Of a stretch of 64,000 nucleotides of DNA, positions 27,576 through 36,853 are shown in pieces; within the stretch, counting starts at the first letter, position 1, and every line of letters begins with the position of its first letter. The translations under genes were made by a program, and so were the position numbers. The notes below the pieces were generated by a model, which made no database searches, was not told where the DNA came from, and saw only the letters and a program-made list of their open reading frames with translations. Source of the DNA: an uncultured Clostridia bacterium (GTDB taxonomy: Bacteria > Bacillota > Clostridia > Christensenellales > UBA1242); NCBI GenBank assembly GCA_934778215.1, contig CAKVOE010000002.1:62001-126000 (forward strand), written 5' to 3'.

Positions 27576-28385
27576 CTATCTTGATAATTTTAATGCTATT
27601 TCTTCTAAAATGTTTTTACAAATTTTGTCTACCCTGCCGTTTTCGGTGTAATCGGCTGGAGCAATATGTGTGGCTCTGCCATTTTCGAGTGTATGCTCAG
27701 CATTTGCCTTGTTTTTTGGAGTGTAAACACATATAGAATTTCCACCATTCATACTTACCACTTTCATACATGGCACATCGGTAAAGCCGTCACCAAAATA
27801 AACCATATTAGAATACGGAATTAACGCCGACTTATCCATAAACTTTTCGTTTACCTGAATTGAATCATATAGGTTATCTAACAATCCCTTACGAATTCTG
27901 TTAACAAATTGCGTTCTTACCGTAAAATTTACATTGTTTGCTATCCAAATTGGCTCATTTAAATTATTATAAACATATTCGCTTGCAAAAATTCTTTTAA
28001 AATTTTTGCCTATTTCGCTACCCTCAATAATCTCTTTATTTCCCGAAGATATAACATAAAACTCCAACTCTAGCCCTAAATTTTGTGCGTAGTTTTTTAG
28101 TCTTGGGAAAAACTCTTTTACTCCCTTAAAAAAAGGCAATTTTTTACCACAGCTTACCAAAAAATCTTTGGTTATACGAATGTTTTTTCGCTTTGCCACT
28201 TCTAGCAAAATATACATATACGCATTGATGTTATCCATATTGTTGGCAATTGCAAATTTATCTTTTTCCGCCCAAAACTCCTCAGGTTTTACACCCAGTT
28301 TTTTAAACAACTCAAACTCTTGCATGGAGCCATCAATTAAGGTATCATCAAAGTCAAACATAAAAGCAACCGTTGTGTTCTTCAT
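27576..28385 (-). CDS. HAD-superfamily hydrolase
   Basis: This 269-residue protein has the four HAD motifs: FDFDDTLI (nucleophile Asp), VISSG (motif II), a basic residue region, and YFGDGFTD (motif IV acids). The long inserted helical cap between motifs I and II suggests a C1-cap small-molecule phosphatase. The substrate is unknown. It lies 75 bp after dtd and directly before the patatin gene. Confidence 0.85.
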   Translation of the reverse strand: MKNTTVAFMFDFDDTLIDGSMQEFELFKKLGVKPEEFWAEKDKFAIANNMDNINAYMYILLEVAKRKNIRITKDFLVSCGKKLPFFKGVKEFFPRLKNYAQNLGLELEFYVISSGNKEIIEGSEIGKNFKRIFASEYVYNNLNEPIWIANNVNFTVRTQFVNRIRKGLLDNLYDSIQVNEKFMDKSALIPYSNMVYFGDGFTDVPCMKVVSMNGGNSICVYTPKNKANAEHTLENGRATHIAPADYTENGRVDKICKNILEEIALKLSR

Positions 28386-28460
28386 AAATTCCCCCTATCT
28401 GCCTGTTTGATTGTATTTTAGCATATTTTTAACAACAATTCAACTAATAATTACACTTCG

Positions 28461-28904
28461 TTAAATGTTGGCACTATCTAATATATAGGTGCCGGGGCCA
28501 TCTAGCACGGCATCTATTTGCATATAAGTTCTAAAAGCACCTGTTGCGGTATGCACCAGCGAACTTAGTTTGGTTACAAATTTATTGTATATCTCTTCTG
28601 CCTGCTCCGGTTTTGCTGCATTAATAAATGAAGGTCTGTTAGAGCCGTAAACATCGCCACAAAGCGTAAAATTGCTAACCACCATTACGCTACCACCAAT
28701 ATCACTAACACTTTTGTTGGTTTTGCCGTTTTCATCATCAAATATGCGTAACTTAAAAATCTTTTCGGCAAGTTTTTCTACCTTTTCTAAATTATCATTT
28801 TGCGAAACACCCAACAATATAAGACTTCCCGCTCCTATTTCGCTATACTTTTTGCCCTCGCTATAAAGCACTGCACTTTTAACCTTCTGCACTACCGCTA
28901 TCAT
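28461..28904 (-). CDS. dtd: D-aminoacyl-tRNA deacylase
   Basis: This 147-residue homodimeric enzyme removes D-amino acids from tRNA. The catalytic block is NFTLCGDVYGSNRPSF, where the family has SQFTL and RPSF, so the threonine is kept. The cross-subunit Gly-cisPro motif is DGPGTYILDS in place of the usual NDGPVT...LDS, and the GAFRTYM segment lacks the usual GxFGAxM. These are conservative changes and the length is canonical. It heads the dtd-HAD-patatin-ComEC-like transcript behind a strong promoter with a leader of about 120 nt. Confidence 0.9.
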   Translation of the reverse strand: MIAVVQKVKSAVLYSEGKKYSEIGAGSLILLGVSQNDNLEKVEKLAEKIFKLRIFDDENGKTNKSVSDIGGSVMVVSNFTLCGDVYGSNRPSFINAAKPEQAEEIYNKFVTKLSSLVHTATGAFRTYMQIDAVLDGPGTYILDSANI

Positions 28905-29029
28905 TTTTTCTCCTTTATAACAACTGTTAAAAAATTGTTAATAACTATTTTTTAAGGTTTTGCTATATTATTTTTATAAAACATTTGTTTTATTAATTAT
29001 TAGCCTAAAACCCATTGAATTTTTATATA

Positions 29030-29058
29030 ATTATAATATTTGGCGCCTAATTTGTCAA
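29030..29058 (-). promoter_or_regulatory. Consensus promoter of the dtd operon
   Basis: A perfect TTGACA (29053-29058), 17-bp spacer and perfect TATAAT (29030-29035) lie on the minus strand. The spacer contains the palindrome GGCGCC. The start point is about 120 bp before dtd. The rest of 28905-29195 is AT-rich with no gene seen. Confidence 0.9.
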
Positions 29059-29197
29059 TTAATTGAATTCTTTCCTTTTAACCCACCAAATTATTTAGTT
29101 GCACTTTTACCAATAATATATATTTATATTTTTCATTAATATATAAAGGTTTTACTTAATTAAGTTAAAATTTTTTTATAGACCGATTTTTTTGCAT

Positions 29198-29229
29198 AAA
29201 AAAAGCTTATAGCGTGTTTGCTATAAGCC
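29198..29229 (-). terminator. Terminator after the coiled-coil protein gene
   Basis: A perfect 9-bp stem (gcttatagc / gctataagc) with a T7 tail on the minus strand. Confidence 0.9.
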
Positions 29230-29244
29230 ACAAAAATATAAATA

Positions 29245-30075
29245 TTAGTTGTTGTTTTTCTTCTTAGATTCAGCAATTAATGCATTTAGTTCAGTAATTT
29301 CTGCTTCATATCTTGCTTTTTCGCCTTCTAAGAATGTAGTAATCTTTTTAGCATTTTCATATTTTTCTTTGTTCTTTTCTAGATATTCATCAGCTTCTGC
29401 GATAGAATTTTTTAATTCTGCAATATGTTCTACTAATGATTCTTGGCGTTCCTTCTTTTCTGGGTCAATATCTTTGATGTCGTTAACATTATACAAAACA
29501 AGGTTTAGGTTAGTAAGTTCGGTTGCCTTTCTATCTAATAACTTTTCATTTCTTGTTTTTCTCTTTTCGGTCTTTTCGTACTTTCTAACTTCACGAGAAG
29601 ATTTTGCCAAATCTTTTTCTAGTTTTATAAGACTTGTATTAATAGTATCTAATCTTTGATAGTAATCAAATTCTGGACCAACAACTCTATTGGTAATTTC
29701 GGTAGTAACAGTTGTAGTTGTTGTAGAATTTTCGCTAGCAGATGCCCTTTTTTCTGCTTCTTCTCTTTGCTTTTTAGATTCTTCTAACTCTTCTTGCAAT
29801 TGTGCAAAAAGTTCATCATAATTTTTGTTGTCTTCGTTTTCTTTTACCGCTTCGGTTTTTGCGGTTGTGCCATCAAGTCTTTTAAGCATATCGTCAACAT
29901 CAAGATTTTCTGTTTCTTCTTCTACCGTGTTTTTTGGAATGAACAATTCCAAGAAAAATGCAATAATAAACACAAGTGCAACTACAATACCCGCAATAAC
30001 ACAACAGATTGCAGGAACTGGCACTTTGCTTGTAATATCTAAACAAAAGTTAAAATTGGACATAATTTCCCCCAT
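29245..30075 (-). CDS. Membrane-anchored coiled-coil protein
   Basis: This 276-residue protein is of unknown function. A single membrane helix spans about residues 18-44 (VPAICCVIAGIVVALVFIIA), followed by an acidic linker and two long coiled-coil stretches (about residues 85-120 and 145-272) with heptad-like L/I spacing and many E/K. A run of Thr (STTTTTVTTE) separates them. The bulk is probably cytoplasmic, as for scaffold proteins of the EzrA type, but no family is recognised. It has its own consensus promoter and terminator, implying steady, separate expression. Confidence 0.8.
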   Translation of the reverse strand: MGEIMSNFNFCLDITSKVPVPAICCVIAGIVVALVFIIAFFLELFIPKNTVEEETENLDVDDMLKRLDGTTAKTEAVKENEDNKNYDELFAQLQEELEESKKQREEAEKRASASENSTTTTTVTTEITNRVVGPEFDYYQRLDTINTSLIKLEKDLAKSSREVRKYEKTEKRKTRNEKLLDRKATELTNLNLVLYNVNDIKDIDPEKKERQESLVEHIAELKNSIAEADEYLEKNKEKYENAKKITTFLEGEKARYEAEITELNALIAESKKKNNN

Positions 30076-30109
30076 AAAAGTTCTCCTTTCCCTTTATTTA
30101 AGTGATTGT

Positions 30110-30138
30110 ATTATAGCACCCATACCCTGTTTTGTCAA
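30110..30138 (-). promoter_or_regulatory. Consensus promoter of the coiled-coil protein gene
   Basis: TTGACA (30133-30138), 17 bp, TATAAT (30110-30115) on the minus strand, about 30 bp before the AAAGGAG ribosome binding site. Confidence 0.92.
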
Positions 30139-30302
30139 TACTACTTTATAAAAAAGTCGGCGATTTTTTCGATTTTTTTATACAAAATGTAAATATTTTT
30201 GCATTTTTTGTTGCAAAACCTCTTTCTTTTAAAATTTTTTACAAATCAATCACAATTAACTAATATATTTTATGCAATGAGTTTATTTAAAAACTATATT
30301 TG

Positions 30303-30331
30303 TTGACAAATATTTGTTTTATAACTATAAT
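30303..30331 (+). promoter_or_regulatory. Consensus promoter of the zinc-ribbon membrane gene
   Basis: TTGACA (30303-30308), 17 bp, TATAAT (30326-30331) on the plus strand, about 20 bp before the start codon of the 30355 gene. Confidence 0.92.
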
Positions 30332-30354
30332 ATAATAAGTAATGGAGATAAAAT

Positions 30355-30729
30355 ATGTATTGTACCAATTGTGGAAATTTAATAAATGATAGCGATGTTT
30401 TTTGCCCATATTGTGGTAAAAAACAGTTGTCTGATGAGCATACCAACAATTCCGGCACCACTTATACCGCCGAAACGGTTTGCAATAAAGAAAACAGCCA
30501 ATTTCATTATAACGGAATTTTTTATTCGGCTTTAAGTTTTGCTTTTATTTCACTTTCGCCAATCGTTTCATTAATTATAGCGTGTTTTGGGCTAAGTTAT
30601 ACCGAAAAAAATCCCGAATATGAAGACCGGTTGCTATCAAAAATTTTAAACACCACCCTTGTGGCTATTAGCATTTTCGCTGTGGTTTTTAGCGTAATTA
30701 AACTTGCCCTATCAATAAATATCAATTAA
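30355..30729 (+). CDS. Zinc-ribbon membrane protein
   Basis: This 124-residue protein begins with a zinc ribbon (MYCTNCGNLI ... FCPYCGKK) followed by a polar linker and two membrane segments (about residues 55-78 and 100-122). This is a common architecture in Firmicutes (zinc_ribbon_2 plus a small transmembrane domain) with no assigned function. It is the first gene of a two-gene unit with 30742, 12 bp apart. Confidence 0.8.
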   Translation: MYCTNCGNLINDSDVFCPYCGKKQLSDEHTNNSGTTYTAETVCNKENSQFHYNGIFYSALSFAFISLSPIVSLIIACFGLSYTEKNPEYEDRLLSKILNTTLVAISIFAVVFSVIKLALSININ

Positions 30730-30741
30730 GGACTTCTGCAC

Positions 30742-31674
30742 ATGAGAGAAAGAAAGAAAAACAAAATTAAGTTTATTATTACGCTAGTTGTTGTATTGAT
30801 ATTTTTTGTAGGTATATTTTTGGGCGGGTATTTAATTATAGACAAAAAAATGGTACCTAATTATTTAGGAAAATATGGTATAAATAATTTACATGAATTG
30901 GTAGACCTTGCAAACGCCATGTACAAACTCCCAAAAGAAAAAGACTTTATAACAAACGGCTTTACCGAAACCGACTCTGCTGAAATTAATAAGTCACTAG
31001 CGCTTGCCGGTTACCCAAGCTTGCAAAACGGCAAAATAGATTACACCGCCATTTGGGAAAATTCGCCTTTTACACGAGTTCCTGACCCATCATTTACTGA
31101 CGACTTTTTGCTAGTAAAAGACTCTGGTCTTGCAGTAATATTAGATGATATTATAAAATCAAATATATTAACATCTACTCCTAACTTAAATTATCTAAAC
31201 ACAACGTCCACAAGTATAGATGTAAAACAACTAAAAATTCAACCGGCATCGGGCGAAAAAGAAATTTTACCAAACCTAGCAAACATACAGATAATAATAA
31301 AACTAGACACCGCCTCCCTCCGCTCAACAATGGCAAAAAATTTAGACACGCCAACATTTTTAATAGATTGGCTTATACCTGATGTAATGTACTTTTCTGC
31401 TTCGTTTGATGTAAAAAATCTTGGAGAAAACAATTTCGAATTTACCAACGCAACGCTTTCAGTTAACACAAAAGACTCCGCTTCGAGTGTCGTTCTTTTA
31501 AATTTACTAATCTCTTTTATCTATCCCGAAAATTTAAATGTTACAATAGAAAGCCTTGCAACTGAGTTTGGTCATCTTTTTGCAGATTCAATCAGTTTAA
31601 TTTCTAACGACTCTTCAATGGTGGTTATTACCACAAAATCCACAACAAAAAATGGCATAAAATTAACTTTTTAA
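30742..31674 (+). CDS. Membrane-anchored extracytoplasmic protein, unknown
   Basis: This 310-residue protein has a short basic start, a membrane anchor (residues 10-32) and an extracytoplasmic domain of about 275 residues rich in T, S, N and L. I do not recognise the domain. It follows the zinc-ribbon membrane gene by 12 bp and ends at a strong terminator, so the two probably act together at the envelope. No cysteine or catalytic signature stands out. Confidence 0.75.
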   Translation: MRERKKNKIKFIITLVVVLIFFVGIFLGGYLIIDKKMVPNYLGKYGINNLHELVDLANAMYKLPKEKDFITNGFTETDSAEINKSLALAGYPSLQNGKIDYTAIWENSPFTRVPDPSFTDDFLLVKDSGLAVILDDIIKSNILTSTPNLNYLNTTSTSIDVKQLKIQPASGEKEILPNLANIQIIIKLDTASLRSTMAKNLDTPTFLIDWLIPDVMYFSASFDVKNLGENNFEFTNATLSVNTKDSASSVVLLNLLISFIYPENLNVTIESLATEFGHLFADSISLISNDSSMVVITTKSTTKNGIKLTF

Positions 31675-31712
31675 CATTTTTTGATAAATAATTTTTATTT
31701 AATATGCAAAAT

Positions 31713-31746
31713 AAAAAACTCTAATCGAAAACGATTAGAGTTTTTT
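31713..31746. terminator. Bidirectional terminator
   Basis: A perfect stem aaaactctaatcg / cgattagagtttt with an aaaa loop and T-runs on both strands serves the convergent genes ending at 31674 and 31748. Confidence 0.93.
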
Positions 31747-31747
31747 G

Positions 31748-32437
31748 TTAATCATCTATATAAATAATTCTTCCGCAATTTTCGCATTCAATAACTTTTT
31801 GCGTTTTTAAAATATTTAATTTTCCTGCACTTAGTTCCATTCGGCAACCACCACACTTGGTTTCTACCAAAGGCACCACAACTTTGCGGTTATCGGTTGC
31901 CTTTTGCTTATACTTTTGCAAGAGTTTGCTATCTACCTTACCGCCTTGCTTTTGAAGTTCTGACTTTTTAGATTGAATTAACTTTTCGGTTTCTTGTTTT
32001 GCTTCGTTAAAACTCTCTTTGTATTTTTGCATTGAAGCTTTTGCCGTTCGGGCGTTTTTCATAATAGAATTATATTCTGCTTGAACACCCTCAGCATAAT
32101 TAATAATTGTAGCCATTTCTTTGTCTAGCATTGTTAAATTGCCAACTATTGCATCTATTGCTTCTACCAGCCCTTCAATTTTTGAAATGTTGTCTGTGTC
32201 GGCATTTTTTTCTATAACTTCCAAATTTTTAGCCATGTTATTATATACACTTTTATATTGATTATATGCTTTTAGTGTTTCTTTTGATTTGCTTTCTAGT
32301 TCTACCAACTTTGCTTGGCAATCTTTAAGAATGTGTTGCATTCTTAATGCATTTTTTCGGTCTGCGTGGTCCAATAGCCCTCCTTCTAGCCTTTTAATTT
32401 CCAAATCCATATCTTGGTATTTTAACATTTCCTTCAT
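31748..32437 (-). CDS. Coiled-coil protein with C-terminal C4 zinc ribbon
   Basis: This 229-residue protein is nearly all coiled coil (residues 1-180) with a C4 zinc ribbon at the end (CGGCRMELS ... ECENCGRIIY). It belongs to the family with a C4-type zinc-ribbon ending that is widespread in bacteria and often encoded next to trmK/nif3 or rpoD, as here. Chlamydial CdsZ shares this architecture. The molecular function in Firmicutes is not established. It follows trmK by 19 bp. Confidence 0.85.
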   Translation of the reverse strand: MKEMLKYQDMDLEIKRLEGGLLDHADRKNALRMQHILKDCQAKLVELESKSKETLKAYNQYKSVYNNMAKNLEVIEKNADTDNISKIEGLVEAIDAIVGNLTMLDKEMATIINYAEGVQAEYNSIMKNARTAKASMQKYKESFNEAKQETEKLIQSKKSELQKQGGKVDSKLLQKYKQKATDNRKVVVPLVETKCGGCRMELSAGKLNILKTQKVIECENCGRIIYIDD

Positions 32438-32456
32438 ATATCCCTACCACCTTTTG

Positions 32457-33116
32457 TTATTCGTTAATAATCTTCTCACAAAAAGATAATTTTAGCAAGT
32501 CATTTTTTGATAAATATTTCTCTCTTGCCTTCAAACTATTAAATGTATAGTTTATAAAACTTATAAACTCTGCTGAGTTGTTATTTTTGTAAAACCGCCC
32601 AAAAGCAATTTCTAGTTCATCTAATTTTTTGCTTTTGGCACTATTTACAACTTCTAGCACAAAATAAAATTTATTTCTCTCAACAATTATTTCATCTTTT
32701 ATTATTTCGTAACCATTTGTAGATAAAAAGCGTCTTAAAATATCGGCATCTTGCATTGGTTGAAGCAAAAACCTATTAAAAATATCTTTTTGCGGGTTTT
32801 CACTTAAAATTTTTATAATTTCGTTTCCACCCATTCCTGCAATTATTACCTTGTCGCACATTTTTATATTACCACAACCAATTAATCCGTCTGACACCAT
32901 ACACTTTGCTTTGTTGTTTTTGATGTAACAATCTAATAATGCCTCGCTTTTTTTAAGACACATACTAGATATATCGGTGGCGACCACAAACTCGCTTCGG
33001 TTTTCGTCTAAAATAGCCTTAGATAGCAACCCGTGGTCTGCACCTATATCTATAACCAATTTGTTTCCATATCCTACAAGGGCAAGTAATTTTTTTAACC
33101 TTATCTTTTGCCCCAT
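32457..33116 (-). CDS. trmK: tRNA (adenine22-N1)-methyltransferase TrmK
   Basis: This 219-residue SAM-dependent enzyme methylates A22 in tRNA. The SAM-binding motif VIDIGADHGLLSKAIL is at residues 20-35, and IAGMGGNEIIKIL matches the family's catalytic-region signature. In Bacillus the gene follows sigA (rpoD), and here it starts one base after the rpoD stop. The usual neighbour yqfO/nif3 is replaced by the C4 zinc-ribbon gene. Confidence 0.93.
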   Translation of the reverse strand: MGQKIRLKKLLALVGYGNKLVIDIGADHGLLSKAILDENRSEFVVATDISSMCLKKSEALLDCYIKNNKAKCMVSDGLIGCGNIKMCDKVIIAGMGGNEIIKILSENPQKDIFNRFLLQPMQDADILRRFLSTNGYEIIKDEIIVERNKFYFVLEVVNSAKSKKLDELEIAFGRFYKNNNSAEFISFINYTFNSLKAREKYLSKNDLLKLSFCEKIINE

Positions 33117-33117
33117 C

Positions 33118-34947
33118 TTAGTCCAAAAAGTCCTTTAACCTTTTGCTTCTAGAAGGGTGACGCAACTTTTTAAGTGCTTTTGCTTCAATCTGTCTAATAC
33201 GCTCACGAGTTACATTAAATTCTTTACCAACCTCTTCTAGCGTCTTTGCATGACCATCTTCTAGCCCATATCTCATCATAACAACCTTTTGCTCACGAGG
33301 AGTCAAACTTCCTAACACGCTAACCAATTGTTCTTTTAGCATAGATGATGTTGCGTTTTCTTCTGGTGTTGCGGTATTAGTATCTTTAATAAAACTACCC
33401 AAACTGCTGTCTTCTTCTTCGCCAACTGGGGTTTCTAGCGAAACGGTGTCTTGTGCAATTCGCTGAATATCTCTTACCTTTGCTTCACTAATGCCCATTT
33501 CTTTTGCAATTTCGGCTGGTGTTGGTTCTCTACCAAGCGAAACGGTAAGCGCTCTTGAAACTCTAATTTGACGATTGATAGTTTCTACCATATGCACAGG
33601 AATTCTGATTGTACGGGCTTGATCGGCTATTGCCCTTGTTATAGCCTGACGAATCCACCATGTTGCGTATGTCGAAAATCTGAACCCTTTACTATAATCG
33701 TATTTTTCTACTGCTTTAACTAGCCCAAAATTACCTTCTTGAATCAAATCCAAGAACATCATTCCTCTACCGCCATATTTTTTGGCAATTGCAACAACAA
33801 GTCTTAAATTACTTTCACAAAGTTTATCTTTGGCTTCTTGATCGCCTTCGGTTACTCTTTTGCCTAGTTCTAATTCTTCTTCTTGGGTTAATAATGGAAC
33901 CTTGCCAATATCTTTTAGATACATTTTAACAGGGTCTTCAATGTTTGACTGGTTGATTAATTTTTCTAACTCGTCATCATTTTCCATTAATGTAGTTTCT
34001 AGTAGTTTTATTCCCTCTTCTTGAATGCGAGCCAAAATTTCATCTATCTGGTCGGCGTTTAACTTAGAAAAACTATCTGCTAATTCTTCCATTGTAACCG
34101 AACCCTTTTTCTTTGCTTTTTCTAAAACTCTATTTATTTCATTTTGAATTTTTTGTTGGCGTGCATCTTGACTACCCGTCTGTTGTGTAGAAACATTTTT
34201 TAACTCCGCTTTTTTGTCTGCAATTAATTCCGCAAGATGCTGATTGGTTTCTATTGTTTGCAACTTTTCTTCTGTTTTTGCACTTTCTACCTTAGTTTCC
34301 TTTGGCTTTTGTGTGGAACTTTTTTTAGGAGCGGTTTTTGATTTTGCATTCTCTGCCACTTCAAACATATTTAGTTGCGAAGACTCTTCGGGTAGAGCCC
34401 TCTTTTTTTCTGTTTCTTTTTTTGGCTTTGCTGTTGCAACCACATTTGCACTTAGCCTACTATCGCCCGCATTGTTAACCTGCTCCACCCTTTTTGCTTT
34501 TGACATAACTTCTGGTTTTTTTGCTTCGGCTGGCTTTTTTATTACGGTTGACTTCTTTTCTTCGATTGGCTTTTTTGCTTCGGCTGGCTTTTCGGGGTTT
34601 TTAATTTGTTGTGTTTTTGTTTCTTCATGTATCTTTACGGTTTCTGGCTTTGTCTTTTTTACAACAACCGACTCCGTTTTTACTTCCTTTTTTGAAACGA
34701 TTGGTTTTTCTGCTTTTAGTTTTGTGGTTGTTTCATTTTTTGGCTTTGCTTTGTCAACTTCTTTTGGTTTTGCAACAACTTCCACTTTTGGCTTTGACGC
34801 TATTACTGGCTTTGCTTTTTGTGGTGCAATAACACTTTCTGCTTTTAATTCGCTTTCATTATTTTGTTTACTTTTTGTTTTTGAAGAACCCTCCGGCTTT
34901 TCCCCCTTATCAATTCTTCCCTTTTTTAACATGTCGAATATTCCCAT
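33118..34947 (-). CDS. rpoD: Primary sigma factor RpoD with a long low-complexity N-terminus
   Basis: This 609-residue sigma-70 is the housekeeping factor. Residues about 260-609 hold the standard domains: region 1.2 (DPVKMYLKDIGKVPLLTQEEE), region 2 (GLVKAVEKYDYSKGFRFSTYATWWIRQAI), region 3, and region 4 with RERIRQIEAKAL. Firmicute SigA is usually about 370 residues. The extra 240 residues are a low-complexity chain of K, P, A, E, T and V with repeated KKP/EKP/PAEAKK units, preceded by MGIFDMLKKG. The start lies 5 bp after dnaG's stop with its ribosome binding site inside dnaG's end. A later start is conceivable, but the frame is open and the low-complexity composition continuous. Confidence 0.95.
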   Translation of the reverse strand: MGIFDMLKKGRIDKGEKPEGSSKTKSKQNNESELKAESVIAPQKAKPVIASKPKVEVVAKPKEVDKAKPKNETTTKLKAEKPIVSKKEVKTESVVVKKTKPETVKIHEETKTQQIKNPEKPAEAKKPIEEKKSTVIKKPAEAKKPEVMSKAKRVEQVNNAGDSRLSANVVATAKPKKETEKKRALPEESSQLNMFEVAENAKSKTAPKKSSTQKPKETKVESAKTEEKLQTIETNQHLAELIADKKAELKNVSTQQTGSQDARQQKIQNEINRVLEKAKKKGSVTMEELADSFSKLNADQIDEILARIQEEGIKLLETTLMENDDELEKLINQSNIEDPVKMYLKDIGKVPLLTQEEELELGKRVTEGDQEAKDKLCESNLRLVVAIAKKYGGRGMMFLDLIQEGNFGLVKAVEKYDYSKGFRFSTYATWWIRQAITRAIADQARTIRIPVHMVETINRQIRVSRALTVSLGREPTPAEIAKEMGISEAKVRDIQRIAQDTVSLETPVGEEEDSSLGSFIKDTNTATPEENATSSMLKEQLVSVLGSLTPREQKVVMMRYGLEDGHAKTLEEVGKEFNVTRERIRQIEAKALKKLRHPSRSKRLKDFLD

Positions 34948-34952
34948 TTATC

Positions 34953-36710
34953 CTACAAACTCCTTTTGTCAATCTTCTGCGATATTTCCATTAACTTTTT
35001 CATAATATCTTTCTTTTCGTCAGGGCTGGCCGATGAAAGTTTTAATAATAATTCATCTTTTTTCCTGTTTAAGCCCTCTTTGTATATAAGCCAGAAGCAA
35101 TCATTAAATATTTCTTCATTTTCTTTTTCGTCATTTAAAAAAATATAGTTTACAATTTCTCCGACTTCTTCATTATATAATTCATCAAACTGATTTATAA
35201 ATTCTGCCACACTTCGTTCTTTTTCGGTTAAAAAAGCAACAAACTCAGCGTAAGGACTTTCAATAAACTCAATTATACTATCTACATTTTTAACATAAGG
35301 CTTACGCCTTAGCAAATTTGCAACCAAACAGTTTAGCGATTGATCTAATATTCCGTCTTTTTTTACCGGTCTACGAAGAGGTGCTTGCACCGTTAAGTTT
35401 GCATTTGTCAGTTTAAGATTTCGGTCCTTTCGCAATTTGTCTTGCAAGAACTCAATATTAACCGATGTCTTTTCGTTAATTAGGTTTAAATACACCTCGG
35501 CTTCTACATCACTCAATTCATCAAGAACGGCAATTGCCTCTTCTACATACTTTGTTTTTCCATCAAAATCATTTAAATTGTATTGCTTTTCAAGATAGTT
35601 TAATTTGTATTCTATTAGCGGAAGAGCGTCCGATAAAACCTTTTCAAATGCTTCTTTTCCCCTCGCTTTTATAAGTTCATCGGGGTCCATTTTGTCGGGC
35701 ATACTCGCAACCCTAACATTTAAGCCTTCCTTTTTTAAAATATCAAGACCACGGATTGTGGCTTTTACTCCCGCAAAATCTCCATCATAGCATATAACAA
35801 CATTGTCTGACAGCCGTTTAATCATTCGAGCTTGGTCTACTGTAAGTGCCGTACCTAAACTTGCAAGAGCCGAGCAAAACCCCGCTTTATGCAAACTTAT
35901 TACATCAATTTGACCTTCTACAATTATTACCTCTTTTAATCCACCTGCTTGCTTTGCCTTTTTTACAAGGTTTATTCCAAAAAGATTTTTGCTTTTTGAA
36001 AACAGCGGTGTTTCGGCGGTGTTTAAATATTTTGCATAGTCAACATTCTTTTCCATTGTTCTGCCCGAAAAGGCTACAACTTCGCCATAAATGTTTATAA
36101 CCGGAAAGGCTATGCGAGTTGCGATTGCATCATACAGCCTATCATTTTTGGTTTTTGCTACCCCGCACTCCAAAATGCAACTATCACTAAACCCCTTGCT
36201 TCGTAAATAGTCGATAATTTCGTTAAAATCTTTTGAATACCCTATTCCAAAGCGTGAAATCATTTCGTTTGGTATTTCTCGATTTTTTAGATATTCTAGT
36301 GCGTTAGGACTGTTTAATAGGTTTTCATGATAGTGCTTTGCCGTTTCTTTCATACATCTGCAAAGTTCTTCTCGATGTCGTTTTTTTTGCTCGTAGTCAT
36401 CTTCCTTTTCATACTCCGGCAACTGCATACCTGCTTCATCTGCAAGCATCTTTACCGCATCAAAAAAGGTTATTGACTCCATCTCCATTAAAAACTTAAA
36501 AACATTACCGCCTGCTTTACAACCAAAACAATGGTAAAACTGGTCGGCCTCGTTTACGCAAAAAGACGGTGTTTTTTCTATATGAAAAGGACAACGCCCC
36601 CAATAGTTGCTACCTTTTTTTTCTAGCGGAACAAAGCGATTTATAACGGTAACAATATTGGAGCGAGATTTAAGTTCATTTAAAAATTCTTCGCTAAAAC
36701 CTCTACCCAC
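34953..36710 (-). CDS. dnaG: DNA primase DnaG
   Basis: This 585-residue primase synthesises RNA primers at the replication fork. The N-terminal zinc finger (C...H...CFGCKAGGN), TOPRIM acids (VEGQIDVISLHKAG and CYDGDFAG) and the C-terminal helicase-interaction region are in order. The start is GTG at 36708-36710, set by AGGAG seven bases upstream. dnaG-rpoD is the classical macromolecular-synthesis pairing, here without rpsU. It is divergent from the two-component operon. Confidence 0.96.
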   Translation of the reverse strand: MGRGFSEEFLNELKSRSNIVTVINRFVPLEKKGSNYWGRCPFHIEKTPSFCVNEADQFYHCFGCKAGGNVFKFLMEMESITFFDAVKMLADEAGMQLPEYEKEDDYEQKKRHREELCRCMKETAKHYHENLLNSPNALEYLKNREIPNEMISRFGIGYSKDFNEIIDYLRSKGFSDSCILECGVAKTKNDRLYDAIATRIAFPVINIYGEVVAFSGRTMEKNVDYAKYLNTAETPLFSKSKNLFGINLVKKAKQAGGLKEVIIVEGQIDVISLHKAGFCSALASLGTALTVDQARMIKRLSDNVVICYDGDFAGVKATIRGLDILKKEGLNVRVASMPDKMDPDELIKARGKEAFEKVLSDALPLIEYKLNYLEKQYNLNDFDGKTKYVEEAIAVLDELSDVEAEVYLNLINEKTSVNIEFLQDKLRKDRNLKLTNANLTVQAPLRRPVKKDGILDQSLNCLVANLLRRKPYVKNVDSIIEFIESPYAEFVAFLTEKERSVAEFINQFDELYNEEVGEIVNYIFLNDEKENEEIFNDCFWLIYKEGLNRKKDELLLKLSSASPDEKKDIMKKLMEISQKIDKRSL

Positions 36711-36762
36711 CCAACTTCTCCTATTTCTTTTGTGTCGTTATAAATTAAATTCGCTAGTTTAG

Positions 36763-36791
36763 TTGAAATTCCCTTTATTTTTTTGTATAAT
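36763..36791 (+). promoter_or_regulatory. Promoter of the two-component operon
   Basis: TTGAAA (36763-36768), 17 bp, TATAAT (36786-36791) on the plus strand, about 60 bp before the response-regulator start. Confidence 0.85.
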
Positions 36792-36853
36792 TTATTCACT
36801 GATTTTACACAACAGCCTTTTATAATTTACAAAAAATAAAAAAGGAGTTTTTT

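Noticed and set aside
34244..35005. Long plus-strand open frame rich in F, S and A opposite rpoD
   Set aside because: It is antisense to the low-complexity K/A/P-rich part of rpoD, whose codon bias leaves the opposite frame open; no ribosome binding site or family.
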